Below are positions 9,161 to 18,311 of a stretch of DNA of 64,000 nt, piece by piece; the stretch's first letter is position 1; the number at the start of each line of letters is the position of its first letter. This stretch comes from Stutzerimonas stutzeri. Its GTDB lineage: Bacteria > Pseudomonadota > Gammaproteobacteria > Pseudomonadales > Pseudomonadaceae. Made by a program: the position numbers and the translations under genes. The notes under the pieces were generated by a model. It was not told the DNA's origin, made no database searches, and was given only the letters and a program-made list of their open reading frames with translations. The DNA is taken from positions 248,001 to 312,000 of the forward strand of contig NZ_JAMOIH010000002.1 in assembly GCF_024448955.1 (NCBI RefSeq). Direction: 5' to 3'.

Positions 9161-10281
9161 TGCGGTTGGCCTTCATTCTTTACAAGTATTTTCCTTTCGG
9201 CGGACTGCAGCGGGACTTCATGCGCATCGCGCTGGAGTGCCAGCGGCGCGGCCATAACATCCGGGTCTATACGATGATCTGGGAAGGCGAGGTGCCGGAC
9301 GGCTTCGAAGTGCTGATCGCGCCGGTCAAGGCCATCTTCAATCACACACGCAATGAGCGCTTCACGGCCTGGGTCGAGAAGGATATGGCGAAGCGCCCGG
9401 TGAACCGGGTGATCGGTTTCAACAAGATGCCCGGTTTGGACGTCTACTACGCGGCCGACCCCTGTTTCGAAGACAAGGCGCAAACGCTGCGCAACCCGAT
9501 TTATCGCCGCTGGGGGCGCTACAAGCATTTCGCCGAATATGAACGTGCGGTATTTGCGCCGCAGTCGAAGACCGAGATCCTGATGATCTCCGAAGTGCAG
9601 CAGCCGTTATTCGTCAAACACTACGCGACGCCGACCGAGCGCTTTCATCTGTTGCCGCCAGGCATTGCCCTGGATCGACGCGCGCCGGCTAATGCCGCCG
9701 AAATCCGCGCCGAGTTTCGCGAGGAGTTCGAGTTGCAGTACGACGAATTGTTGCTGGTGCAGATCGGCTCCGGCTTCAAGACCAAGGGCCTCGACCGCAG
9801 CCTTAAGGCCGTGGCTTCACTCCCTCGCGAACTGAAAAAGCGCACTCGTCTGTTCGTGATCGGCCAGGACGACCCCAAGGCCTTCCAGCTGCAGGCCAAG
9901 ACGTTGGGCATTTCTGCGCAGGTCGAGTTTCTCAAGGGTCGCAGCGATATCCCGCGTTTTCTTCTGGGCGCCGACCTGCTGATCCACCCCGCCTACAACG
10001 AGAACACCGGCACCGTACTGCTGGAGGCGCTGGTCGCCGGTTTACCCGTATTGGTGACCGATGTCTGCGGTTACGCGCATTACATCGCAGACGCCGACTG
10101 CGGGCGCGTTGTGCCGAGCCCGTTCAAGCAGGACGATCTAGATCGTTTGCTGGCCGACATGCTGGCTGATGATGAGCAGCGCAGGCGCTGGGCAAAAAAT
10201 GCGTTGGCTTATGCCGAGACCGCGGACCTCTACTCGATGCCGCAGAAGGCAGCCGACATAATCCTGGCTGAACGTCCATGA
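9160..10281 (+). CDS. waaG: LPS core glycosyltransferase WaaG (GT4 family)
   Basis: This 373-residue GT-B glycosyltransferase adds the first outer-core hexose to heptose II; in Pseudomonas the sugar is thought to be galactosamine rather than glucose. The N terminus (LAFILYKYFPFGGLQRDFMR) has the glycine-rich acceptor loop of WaaG. The EX7E nucleotide-sugar motif lies in ENTGTVLLE, near residue 279. The start codon overlaps the waaC stop and the end overlaps the waaP start (ATGA), giving an unbroken translational chain. Confidence 0.95.
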   Translation: MRLAFILYKYFPFGGLQRDFMRIALECQRRGHNIRVYTMIWEGEVPDGFEVLIAPVKAIFNHTRNERFTAWVEKDMAKRPVNRVIGFNKMPGLDVYYAADPCFEDKAQTLRNPIYRRWGRYKHFAEYERAVFAPQSKTEILMISEVQQPLFVKHYATPTERFHLLPPGIALDRRAPANAAEIRAEFREEFELQYDELLLVQIGSGFKTKGLDRSLKAVASLPRELKKRTRLFVIGQDDPKAFQLQAKTLGISAQVEFLKGRSDIPRFLLGADLLIHPAYNENTGTVLLEALVAGLPVLVTDVCGYAHYIADADCGRVVPSPFKQDDLDRLLADMLADDEQRRRWAKNALAYAETADLYSMPQKAADIILAERP

Positions 10282-11090
10282 AACTGATTCTTGCCGAGCC
10301 CTTCAAAACGCTCTGGGCGGGGCGTGACCCGTTCGAGGCCGTCGAACAATTGCAGGGTCAGGTCTACCGCGAACTGGAAGGCCGCCGCACCTTGCGTACC
10401 GAGGTCGATGGGCGTGGGTATTTCGTCAAGATCCACCGCGGGATCGGCTGGGGCGAGATTTTCAAGAACCTGAGCACTGCCAAGGCGCCAGTGCTGGGCG
10501 CTGGGCAAGAGTGGCGGGCCATCCAGCGCCTGCATCAAGCGGGCGTGCCGACCATGACCGCGGTGGCTTATGGCGAGCGTGGTGGAAATCCTGCGGCGCA
10601 GCACTCCTTCATCATCACCGAGGAGCTGGCGCCGACGATCAGCCTCGAGGATTACAGCGCCGACTGGCTGCAGAATCCGCCTGAGCCGGCGCTCAAACGC
10701 GCGCTGATCGCAGAAGTCGCGCACATGGCCGGCACCATGCACCGTGCCGGGGTCAATCATCGGGACTTCTATATCTGTCACTTCCTGCTGCACACCGACA
10801 AGCCAGTATTGGCCCAGGATTTCCGTCTGTCGCTGATCGACCTGCACCGCGCCCAGACACGCAGCGAAACGCCACGGCGCTGGCGCAACAAGGACCTGGC
10901 CGGGCTGTATTTTTCGGCATTGGGCATTGGCCTGACCCGTCGCGACAAACTGCGTTTTCTGCAGACCTATTTCCAGCGTCCGCTGCGCGAGGCTCTGCGT
11001 GACGAGGCCCCGTTGCTGCGTTGGCTGGAAAGCAAGGCGGACAGGCTTCAAAGCCGTTATGAGCGCAAGTACGCGCCGGGTGCTCAATGA
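10278..11090 (+). CDS. waaP: LPS heptose I kinase WaaP
   Basis: WaaP phosphorylates heptose I, a modification reported to be essential for outer-membrane integrity in P. aeruginosa. The 270 residues include a WaaP-type catalytic loop, NHRDFYICHFLL near residue 160, and the metal-binding LIDLHRAQ near 186. A Tyr-containing segment early on (GQVYRELEGRRT) also matches the family. The gene overlaps waaG by four bases upstream and wapP by four bases downstream. Confidence 0.95.
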   Translation: MKLILAEPFKTLWAGRDPFEAVEQLQGQVYRELEGRRTLRTEVDGRGYFVKIHRGIGWGEIFKNLSTAKAPVLGAGQEWRAIQRLHQAGVPTMTAVAYGERGGNPAAQHSFIITEELAPTISLEDYSADWLQNPPEPALKRALIAEVAHMAGTMHRAGVNHRDFYICHFLLHTDKPVLAQDFRLSLIDLHRAQTRSETPRRWRNKDLAGLYFSALGIGLTRRDKLRFLQTYFQRPLREALRDEAPLLRWLESKADRLQSRYERKYAPGAQ

Positions 11091-11824
11091 GTGGCTGGCG
11101 GGTCGTCGGTGACATTACGGCCGGCGCGGCGCACGCGTTTGCCAATCTGGATATGGTTTTTGCGCTTGAAGGCGAGCCGATCGCCCGCGACCCGCTGTCC
11201 GAGGTGATCCGCGTCGAGTACGAAGGCCTGCGTTATTACGTCAAACGTTACTGGGCGGCGGGCAAGAATCTACGCCGCTACCTGGGCCGCCCGCGGGTCA
11301 AGGCTGAATGGCAAAACCTCAAACATTTCGAGCGCTGGGGCATACCCGTGGCGCCGCTGGTGGCCTGGGGTATGGAGCGTCGCGCTGGCGCATTCGCGCG
11401 CGGCGCGCTGATCACCCTGGAAGTACCGGATACCTTGGACATGGCGGCACTGGCCAAGGGCAACGACCCACGCCTGGGCGACCGGAGCTGGGTCGAGCGC
11501 ATTAGCCGGCAGGTGGCATCTGCGACCCGTACCCTGCACGATCATCGCTTCGCTCACAACGACCTGAAGTGGCGCAATTTGCTGGTCAACGGTGCCGGCG
11601 AGCTGTTCTTGATCGATTGTCCGTCCGGCGACTTCTGGTGGGGCCCGTTCCTGCGCCGACGCATCGTCAAGGATCTGGCCTGCCTGGACAAAGTTGCCAA
11701 GTATCACCTGAGCCGCACACAGCGGCTGCGCTTCTACCTGCAGTACCAGCAACGCCCGCGTCTGGTACCGGCTGATCGCGAGCTGATCGACCAAGTGCTC
11801 AAATACTTCGAGGGGCGTGAATGA
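11087..11824 (+). CDS. wapP: LPS core heptose kinase of the WaaP/WapP family
   Basis: This is a 245-residue kinase-like protein with an intact catalytic loop, AHNDLKWRNLLV near residue 156, and the metal-binding LIDCPSG near 176. The segment RRYLGRPRVKAEWQNLKHF is typical of the second kinase in Pseudomonas LPS core operons (PA5008/WapP by memory). It probably phosphorylates an inner-core heptose. PAO1 has a separate wapQ next; here that position is taken by a 39-codon ORF, so wapQ appears absent. Its stop overlaps the small ORF start as ATGA. Confidence 0.85.
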   Translation: MSGWRVVGDITAGAAHAFANLDMVFALEGEPIARDPLSEVIRVEYEGLRYYVKRYWAAGKNLRRYLGRPRVKAEWQNLKHFERWGIPVAPLVAWGMERRAGAFARGALITLEVPDTLDMAALAKGNDPRLGDRSWVERISRQVASATRTLHDHRFAHNDLKWRNLLVNGAGELFLIDCPSGDFWWGPFLRRRIVKDLACLDKVAKYHLSRTQRLRFYLQYQQRPRLVPADRELIDQVLKYFEGRE

Positions 11825-11940
11825 GAACCGAGCTGAACCCCGCCGAGGCCTATCTCAAGAAGGATTCCAGTGCTCCGGTCATCAATTCCTTGTTGGAGCG
11901 TATTGCCAGTCGTCGGCAAAGCAAGGGCGTGCGCGCATGA
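11821..11940 (+). CDS. Small 39-residue ORF overlapping both kinase genes
   Basis: The ORF begins MRTELNPAEAYLKKDSSAPV and ends in a basic tail, RIASRRQSKGVRA. Its ATG overlaps the upstream kinase stop (ATGA at 11821-11824). Its own TGA overlaps the next gene's ATG (ATGA at 11937-11940). Such a double four-base overlap fits reinitiating translation within the operon and is hard to explain as chance. The peptide has no signal sequence or membrane segment; it looks soluble and partly helical. It could be a true small protein or a remnant of a lost wapQ-like kinase. I do not recognise a family. Confidence 0.62.
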   Translation: MRTELNPAEAYLKKDSSAPVINSLLERIASRRQSKGVRA

Positions 11941-13376
11941 ATCTGACGGAACTTGCACGAGCCGGGCGCTCGCCGGCTTTGCCCTTGAGCGTGATGCTAC
12001 CCGCTGGCGAGCTGACCTTGCAGCGGTGGCTGCGCGTATTGCCAGGGCAGCGCTATGTCGCCAAGGCGCAATGGCAGGGCCGCGACGTGCTGGCCAAATT
12101 GCTGGTCGGTGGCAAGGCCGAGCGCCACTTCGAGCGTGAGCGGCATGGCGCACGGTTACTGGCCGAGCAGGGGATGACCACACCCGCTTTGCTCGTCGAG
12201 GGGGTCGCGGCAGGGCAGGGCGGTTGGCTGTTGTTCGACTACTTGGCGGGCGCGCAAAGCCTGGAGCAGGCGTGGCGCGAGGTGGAGCGGCAACCCATGT
12301 TGTCCGATGCGCAACAGGACGTGCTGGGTGAGGCGCTCGGCGCCATCGCGCAGTTGCACGCCAGAGGCTTGTGGCAGAGCGATCTGCACCTGGACAACCT
12401 ATTGCGCCATGAGGGGCAGCTGTATGTCATCGATGGCGGCGGCGTGCAGGCGCAGACACCCGGACAACCGCTCGATCGTGTCAAAGTGCTGGCGAACCTT
12501 GGCGTCTTCTTTGCCCAGCTGCCTGCCAGCCTCGAACCGCATATCGAGGAGTTGTTCGTGCATTACCTCCTGATCAATGGCGAACATGCGCTGCCGCTGG
12601 AAGCCTTGCTGCGAGAAATCGTCAGCGTCCGGCGTTGGCGGCTGCGCGATTATCTCGGCAAGCTCGGGCGTGATTGTTCCTTGTTTAGCGTAAACCGCAG
12701 TGCCAGTCAGCTGCGTGTCGTGCGCCGTGAGGATGAGCCGGCGCTGCGTGAGCTGCTGGCTGCGCCGGATGTGGCTGTTGAAGCGGGACGGGCGCTGAAG
12801 CTGGGCGGTAGTTCGACCGTGGCCCTGGCCGAGCAGTCTGGGCGGCAACTGGTCATCAAGCGCTACAACATCAAGAACCTTCTTCACTGGCTCAAGCGCT
12901 GCTGGCGCCCGAGCCGCGCTTGGCACAGCTGGATAGAAGGCAATCGCCTGGCATTTCTCGGCATCGCCACGCCCCGGCCGCTGGCGATGCTGGAGTTGCG
13001 TTGGCTAGGCCTGCGCCGCCGCAGTTACCTGGTTACCGAATACAGCGCGGGCGAGGATATAATCGCCCGCTTTCAGCCGTATCTCTCCAGTTCACCGCCC
13101 GAGTCCGAACTGGTGGCGCTGGATCAGCTGTTCGAAGCCATGCTGCGCGAGCGCATCAGCCATGGCGATATGAAAGGCACTAATCTGTTTTGGGAGCAGG
13201 GCCGCTGGGCGCTGATCGACTTGGACGCGGCGCAACAACATAGTAGTGATACCAGCTTCGCTCGCGCCTATGCCAAGGACCGTGCGCGGTTTCTGCGCAA
13301 CTGGCCGGCCGACTCGGCGTTATGTCGGTTACTGGATGCACGTTTACCGAAGGACAGCTTGAAGCCAGAAGCTTGA
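11937..13376 (+). CDS. Double kinase-domain LPS core protein (PA5006-like)
   Basis: The 479-residue protein contains two tandem WaaP/RIO-like kinase domains. The first has SDLHLDNLL near residue 148 and YVIDGGG near 161. The second has ISHGDMKGTNLF near 406 and LIDLDAAQ near 425. Both keep the catalytic Asp and Asn. It matches PA5006 of the P. aeruginosa core operon and probably phosphorylates or helps phosphorylate heptose. I chose ATG 11937 (MNLTELARAGRSPALPLSVM) over a start 40 codons upstream because that segment lies over the small ORF in another frame. Its last codons (SLKPEA and stop) are made of repeat-family sequence. Confidence 0.85.
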   Translation: MNLTELARAGRSPALPLSVMLPAGELTLQRWLRVLPGQRYVAKAQWQGRDVLAKLLVGGKAERHFERERHGARLLAEQGMTTPALLVEGVAAGQGGWLLFDYLAGAQSLEQAWREVERQPMLSDAQQDVLGEALGAIAQLHARGLWQSDLHLDNLLRHEGQLYVIDGGGVQAQTPGQPLDRVKVLANLGVFFAQLPASLEPHIEELFVHYLLINGEHALPLEALLREIVSVRRWRLRDYLGKLGRDCSLFSVNRSASQLRVVRREDEPALRELLAAPDVAVEAGRALKLGGSSTVALAEQSGRQLVIKRYNIKNLLHWLKRCWRPSRAWHSWIEGNRLAFLGIATPRPLAMLELRWLGLRRRSYLVTEYSAGEDIIARFQPYLSSSPPESELVALDQLFEAMLRERISHGDMKGTNLFWEQGRWALIDLDAAQQHSSDTSFARAYAKDRARFLRNWPADSALCRLLDARLPKDSLKPEA

Positions 13377-13460
13377 AGCTGGAAGAAAAGCCCTGCGGGG
13401 TTGAACTAGACATATTCGCTGTTGCTTCGAGCTTCCGGCTTCAAGCTTCGAGCTGCTTTT
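13358..13460. repeat. Inverted GCTTGAAGC/GCTGGAAGC repeat overlapping a gene end
   Basis: The left arm CAGCTTGAAGCCAGAAGCTT continues into GAAGCTGGAAG (to 13385). The right arm GCTTCGAGCTTCCGGCTTC continues into AAGCTTCGAGCTGC (from 13425). The left arm supplies the final codons and TGA of the kinase gene. Same family as 7047-7123. No U-run follows, so it is not a classic terminator. Confidence 0.65.
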
Positions 13461-13476
13461 AAGAGGCTTTACAACC

Positions 13477-15219
13477 GTGGCATTGACGATTCTCGGCCTT
13501 TCCGGCGCCCTCAGTCATGACCCTTCCGCCGCTCTGTATATCGACGGCAAACTGATCGCTGCCGTTGAAGAAGAGCGCTTCGTGCGCGACAAGCATGCCA
13601 AGAACCGCATGCCCTACGAGTCGGCCAAATTCTGCCTGGAGCAGGCCGGTATCAAACCGTCCGACGTCGATGTAGTGGCGATTCCCTTCGCGCCTATCAG
13701 CATCTTCGAGAAGGCGCGTTGGCACTACGCCAAGCGCTACTGGTACGCCCCGGATCGCGCGCTGGATGCCATCCTCATGGGCAACCGCCGCTACCACCGC
13801 TACAAGAAGCGTATCCAGTGGTGCCTGCAGCAGCTCGGCTTCGACCTGAAGAAGGTCAAGCTGCAGCCGGTCGAGCACCACCTGGCCCATGCTTCCAGCG
13901 CCTACCACTGCTCCGGTTTCACCGAGAAGACCGCCATCCTTGGTATCGACGGCAAGGGCGAGTACGCCACCACCTTCTTTGGTTGGGGCGAGAACGGCAA
14001 GATCCACAAGATCAAGGAATTCTACGACCCGGATTCGCTGGGCGGCCTGTACGGCGCGATCACCGAATACCTTGGCTTCGAGATGCTCGATGGCGAGTTC
14101 AAGGTCATGGGCATGGCGCCTTACGGCGATGCGGCCAAGTACGATTTCTCCCGCCTGGCGAAGTTCGAGAACGGCGAGCTGACCATCAACACCGACTACG
14201 CCAACGTCATCGGTTTCCGTCGCTACAAGGAAAACGGCAAGGGCTACTACTTCTCGCCCAAGCTGATCGACTGGCTCGGGCCCAAGCGCGAAGGCGACAT
14301 CGCTGACGACCCCTATATTCATTACGCCGCCAGCATGCAGGCGCTGTTCGAGAAGCTGGCGCTGGAAATGATGGACTATTACCTGGGCGATATCATCCGC
14401 CAGACCGGCAAGATCGCCTTCGCCGGCGGTTGCGCGCTGAACGTCAAACTCAACCAAAAAATCATCGCCCGCGATGAAGTAAAGGAGCTGTTCGTTCAGC
14501 CAGCGTCAGGTGATGCCGGCACTGCCGTGGGCGCCGCCGCCTACGTCTCGCACCAGCGCGGCGTGCCGGTGGAGAAGATGGAACACGTTTATCTCGGCCC
14601 GTCCTACTCTAACGAAGACGTTATCGCCGCCTGCACGCGCTATCCGAGCAAGCCGGTCTGGCAGAAAATCGATGACGTGCCTGAGCGCATCGCCAAGATC
14701 ATGGTCGACGGCAACCCGGTTGCTTGGTTCCAGGGCCGCATGGAATTCGGCCCGCGCGCCCTCGGTGGCCGTTCCATCATCGGCTGCCCGAGCATTCCGG
14801 GCGTGGCCGACCGCATCAACGAACAGATCAAGTTTCGTGAGCGCTGGAGGCCCTTCTGCCCGTCGATGCTTGATACCGTGGCCGAGCAGATGCTCAAGGT
14901 CGACCATCCCAGCCCCTTCATGACCTTCACCTTCGAGGTCAACGAGGGTTGGAAAGAGCGCGTCGGCGAAGTCGTCCACGAAGACGGCACCTCCCGCGCC
15001 CAGGTCCTTGAGCGCCGCCACAATCCGCGCTGGTACGACCTGATGCTGGAGCTGGAAAAGCTCACCGGCAACGGCGTCTCGCTCAATACTTCACTCAACC
15101 GCCGCGGTGAGCCGATGATCTGCTCGCCGACCGATGCGTTGAATATGTTCTACGGGTCGGATCTGCAGTACCTGATCATGGAAGATATATTGGTTGTGAA
15201 GGGCGACAAGCTGGCATGA
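13477..15219 (+). CDS. wapO: LPS core heptose carbamoyltransferase
   Basis: This 580-residue enzyme of the NodU/CmcH family transfers carbamoyl from carbamoyl phosphate, through carbamoyl-AMP, to a sugar hydroxyl. The N-terminal domain has HHLAHASSAYHCSGF near residue 134 (metal-binding His). Further on are GGCALNVKLNQKI near 316 and FGPRALGGRSIIG near 424. By position it is the WapO enzyme (PA5005 by memory) that makes 7-O-carbamoyl-heptose in the Pseudomonas core. The start is GTG after AAGAGG. It ends in an ATGA overlap with the next glycosyltransferase. Confidence 0.9.
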   Translation: MALTILGLSGALSHDPSAALYIDGKLIAAVEEERFVRDKHAKNRMPYESAKFCLEQAGIKPSDVDVVAIPFAPISIFEKARWHYAKRYWYAPDRALDAILMGNRRYHRYKKRIQWCLQQLGFDLKKVKLQPVEHHLAHASSAYHCSGFTEKTAILGIDGKGEYATTFFGWGENGKIHKIKEFYDPDSLGGLYGAITEYLGFEMLDGEFKVMGMAPYGDAAKYDFSRLAKFENGELTINTDYANVIGFRRYKENGKGYYFSPKLIDWLGPKREGDIADDPYIHYAASMQALFEKLALEMMDYYLGDIIRQTGKIAFAGGCALNVKLNQKIIARDEVKELFVQPASGDAGTAVGAAAYVSHQRGVPVEKMEHVYLGPSYSNEDVIAACTRYPSKPVWQKIDDVPERIAKIMVDGNPVAWFQGRMEFGPRALGGRSIIGCPSIPGVADRINEQIKFRERWRPFCPSMLDTVAEQMLKVDHPSPFMTFTFEVNEGWKERVGEVVHEDGTSRAQVLERRHNPRWYDLMLELEKLTGNGVSLNTSLNRRGEPMICSPTDALNMFYGSDLQYLIMEDILVVKGDKLA

Positions 15220-16334
15220 CAGCGTCCGATCCATGGGTTTTGCAGTTCTGCCATGGCTATGACGGCCCGTTTCTCGATTGCGCACGTCAGTACGCCGCGC
15301 TTTTCACAGGCACGCCATATAAGATCTGTACCGTCTACCTGACCGGGTCGCCGAGCGACGAGGTCATTCGCGGTTCGGCTTCGGATGAGGTGATCTTTCT
15401 CGGCTACGACAGCAAGGATGTTCGTGGGCTCAAGCTCGGCGCCATGCGCCGGCTGCGCAGCATCGTGGCCAAGCGAGATTATCGGTTCTGCATCGCCCAT
15501 CGGTTCAAGCCAATCTACACCGCATTGCTGGCGACCGGGCTGCCGGTAATTGGCGTGCATCATGCCTTTGGCGTTTATAGCCGGCCCATGCGCCGCTGGT
15601 TCGTCAATCGTTTTCGTGCCCGCTTGCTGCTGCTCGGCGTTTCCAATGCGGTGCGTGACGAGATGCGTGCTGATCTCCCCGGCTGGGAAAGCGCGTGTAT
15701 CGAAACCCTTTACAATCGCATCGACGTCGCCGCCATGCAGGCCGAGCAGGTCTCCCGCCTCGACGCCCGTACGGCGCTGCGGCTGCCTCCGGATGCCTGG
15801 GTAGTTGGCAACGCCGGCCGCCTGCACCCCGACAAGGATCAGGCCACCCTGATCCGAGGTTTCGCCCAGGCATTGCCACGACTGCCCGCCGACAGCCTGC
15901 TTGCAATCATGGGCAGCGGCCGATTGGAAGCGCCGCTTCGCCAACTGGCCAAGGACCTGGGCATCGCCGATCAGGTGCGATTTCTCGGGCAGGTGCAGCA
16001 CGGCAGACGCTACTTCAAAGCGTTCGATCTCTTTGCCTTGACCTCAGACCACGAGCCATTCGGCATGGTGCTGCTTGAAGCCATGGCGGCAGGGGTGCCG
16101 GTGGTCTGCACCGATTGTGGCGGTGGGCGTGAAGTGGTGGAGGGCGTCGGAAAGGTATTTCATTTGGGGGACAGCGATGCGTTAGCCGCTGAGTTGGTGG
16201 CAGCGGCACAACCGGATGCTGGTTCGGCTCGACCGGCAGCCACGACTCTCGAGCGTCTCACCGAGCGTTTTTCCGATGCACGTGCGCAGCGTGATTTCAA
16301 TGCGATTCTGTCGAAAAGGTTCTTTCACGGATGA
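15216..16334 (+). CDS. wapH: LPS core glycosyltransferase (WapH-like, GT4)
   Basis: The 372-residue GT-B protein has an acceptor-side domain to about residue 190. A GT4 nucleotide-sugar domain follows: NAGRLHPDKDQATLIRGF near 195 and HEPFGMVLLEAMAAGVPVV near 279, the latter holding the EX7E motif. Position directly after the carbamoyltransferase matches PA5004/WapH, an outer-core glucosyltransferase. It is translationally coupled to wapO (ATGA). This is the last gene of the closely packed core operon; 174 bases without an ORF or clear promoter follow. Confidence 0.82.
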   Translation: MTASDPWVLQFCHGYDGPFLDCARQYAALFTGTPYKICTVYLTGSPSDEVIRGSASDEVIFLGYDSKDVRGLKLGAMRRLRSIVAKRDYRFCIAHRFKPIYTALLATGLPVIGVHHAFGVYSRPMRRWFVNRFRARLLLLGVSNAVRDEMRADLPGWESACIETLYNRIDVAAMQAEQVSRLDARTALRLPPDAWVVGNAGRLHPDKDQATLIRGFAQALPRLPADSLLAIMGSGRLEAPLRQLAKDLGIADQVRFLGQVQHGRRYFKAFDLFALTSDHEPFGMVLLEAMAAGVPVVCTDCGGGREVVEGVGKVFHLGDSDALAAELVAAAQPDAGSARPAATTLERLTERFSDARAQRDFNAILSKRFFHG

Positions 16335-16508
16335 TCGACAATTGCACGCCTGTTAACCGGGGATTCAAGCAATCGAACGTTACTCGAAGGCAACGCCATG
16401 CTTCTTTGACATCGCCAGCGTATAGCCAGATTTTCGACCGTGCCCACAACGTGCCGTCGGATATGGATCTAGCGCTGCGCAGCATGCGCATTTACGCGTG
16501 AATAATGC

Positions 16509-17330
16509 ATGAAAATAGCAGTCGCATTTTTCGGAATTCCTCGCAACAGTTCCATCTGCTTCCCATCTATTGAGCAGAACATCTATCAGCACCTGCCAAG
16601 AAATGCGCAGGTGCGGTCTTATTACCACCTATACGAGCCCCAGCTGGTCAATAACCCGAGGTCTGGGGAGAACGGTTTCATTGGCGAGTCCAATTATCTG
16701 CCTTTCGCTCGTATGGATGGTCGTCTCGAGGAAGCTGGCGCCTGCCTGAAGCGCTGGGATTTCGACGAGATCAAGAAACACGGAGATGTATGGCGGGACG
16801 ATTTCAAGTCTTTGTCCAATCTGATCCATCAATTGAACTCTCTGCATGCGGTAACCGCGCTGGTCGATGGGCTCGATCCCGATGTCGTGCTTTTCGTACG
16901 TCCCGACCTGCTCTATCACGATGCTCTGCCCAGGTTCGCGCTCAACGCCTGTACATCAGACCGCCGCGCGGTCTACATCCCCCATTGGCAGTGGTGGAAC
17001 GGTCTGAACGATCGTTTTGCTGTTTGCGGTCGTGACGTCTATGACGCTTACGGTCGTCGTGCAGAGCTTATGATTCCTTTCTGTCTGCAGGAGCAGCGTG
17101 GTCTGCATGCCGAGCGATTGCTGCGTTTCTCCTTGGGCAAGGCTGGCGCTTTGGTGCGCACACTTGATATGCGGGCATCCCGGGTTCGACTGAATGGGGA
17201 GTTGGTCGAGGAAACGTTCTCATCCAAGCATTCCATGGGTCGTCGAGAGAGTCGTTTCGTGCTGCCGATGGCGCGTTTGCGCTCGCAGTTCGACAAACTA
17301 CGGTATCGGCAGGGCGGTACGCTTGGCTGA
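16509..17330 (+). CDS. Uncharacterised protein of an LPS accessory block
   Basis: This 273-residue protein has no family I can name with certainty. It begins MKIAVAFFGIPRNSS, like the first beta strand of a nucleotide-binding fold, and has VDGLDPDVVLFVRPDLLYHD near residue 122, reminiscent of a glycosyltransferase DxD region. No signal peptide or membrane segment is seen. The first 300 bases look clearly richer in A+T than flanking genes, which suggests recent acquisition. It precedes two other sugar-related genes by small gaps. A core or O-antigen side-branch transferase is plausible but unproven. Confidence 0.7.
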   Translation: MKIAVAFFGIPRNSSICFPSIEQNIYQHLPRNAQVRSYYHLYEPQLVNNPRSGENGFIGESNYLPFARMDGRLEEAGACLKRWDFDEIKKHGDVWRDDFKSLSNLIHQLNSLHAVTALVDGLDPDVVLFVRPDLLYHDALPRFALNACTSDRRAVYIPHWQWWNGLNDRFAVCGRDVYDAYGRRAELMIPFCLQEQRGLHAERLLRFSLGKAGALVRTLDMRASRVRLNGELVEETFSSKHSMGRRESRFVLPMARLRSQFDKLRYRQGGTLG

Positions 17331-17348
17331 TTTATGGAAGACCGTCCA

Positions 17349-18311
17349 ATGCTGAAAGTTCTGCTACTTGTGCAAAAAGAACAGCGCGTCATGCTTGACC
17401 GCTTGTATGAAAGTATTGCGCACAATTGTGAATGCGACACTCGGTGGCTGAGCCGTGAAGAGCAGGCCAATTTGAAGCGCTACTTCGCCGAGAGCGTAAA
17501 CCCGCAGGGGTATGACCGCATTGTGTTCTTCGTGCGCTTCAAGCAGGAGATTCGGCAAGTTGGGTTCATTCGCAGTGTGCCGAATCTGGTGATACTGGAG
17601 CACGACGCTTATCAGAACTACATCGCCTGCAAATACACCGGGAAGTTCAGCGCACACTATCGCCGCTTGCCGTGGGTGCGTGTGATCAGCTCCGGTTTCA
17701 TGGTCAGCGAGCGGCTTCGCCAGGAAGGTTTCGATGCAGTCTTCGTCCCTAAGGGTTACGACCAGACATTGCTGTGCGACCTGGGGCAGGCGCGAGATAT
17801 TGAGCTGGCCTTCGTGGGCAGCACCAAAAGCGGCGCCTATAGCGAACGCAAGGCGTTACTCGATGAGCTGGCAAAAGTCGAGGATCTGGTCGTTACACGC
17901 ACCAATTCCGGTGAAGATTATTGCAATACCCTCAACCGCATTCGCTTCTTCGTCAGTGCCGACGTCGGTATGGGCGAATACATGATCAAGAACTTCGAGG
18001 CTATGGCCTGCGGTTGTGTATTGCTGGCGTGGGATCAGGGCGAAGCGGAAAACAAGGCGCTGGGTTTCGTCGATATGGAGAACCTGGTCCTTTACCGCAG
18101 TGTCGATGAGCTGCGAAGCAAGCTGGCGATGTTGCGTTCGGATCCCGACCTGGCGGCGCGCATCGCTTCTGCGGGTCGGGCCTTGGCGGAGCGGGAGTAC
18201 AGCTTCTCGCGTGTCGGGCAGCGTATCGTCCTGGCGTTGGATAAGCCGTTACGGGACCGCCCGCCGATGGGCCTGTGGGATCGACTGCGTCTGTACTGGA
18301 GGCTGAAGTGA
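17349..18311 (+). CDS. Glycosyltransferase-like protein (CgeB/GT1-2 type C-terminal domain)
   Basis: The 320-residue protein ends in a CgeB-like glycosyltransferase domain: GEYMIKNFEAMACGCVLLAW near residue 210, where a conserved Glu contacts the nucleotide sugar, followed by a typical helix-rich tail. The N-terminal half (LLLVQKEQRVMLDRLYESI) is specific to this group. I chose ATG 17349 since GGAAG lies eight bases upstream; ATG 17334 is possible and adds five residues. It overlaps the next gene by four bases (GTGA). The acceptor sugar is unknown. Confidence 0.75.
   Translation: MLKVLLLVQKEQRVMLDRLYESIAHNCECDTRWLSREEQANLKRYFAESVNPQGYDRIVFFVRFKQEIRQVGFIRSVPNLVILEHDAYQNYIACKYTGKFSAHYRRLPWVRVISSGFMVSERLRQEGFDAVFVPKGYDQTLLCDLGQARDIELAFVGSTKSGAYSERKALLDELAKVEDLVVTRTNSGEDYCNTLNRIRFFVSADVGMGEYMIKNFEAMACGCVLLAWDQGEAENKALGFVDMENLVLYRSVDELRSKLAMLRSDPDLAARIASAGRALAEREYSFSRVGQRIVLALDKPLRDRPPMGLWDRLRLYWRLK

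Noticed and set aside
16400..16425. TTGACA followed by TATAGC as a promoter in front of the accessory block
   Set aside because: The spacing between the two boxes is only about nine bases, too short for a sigma-70 promoter.
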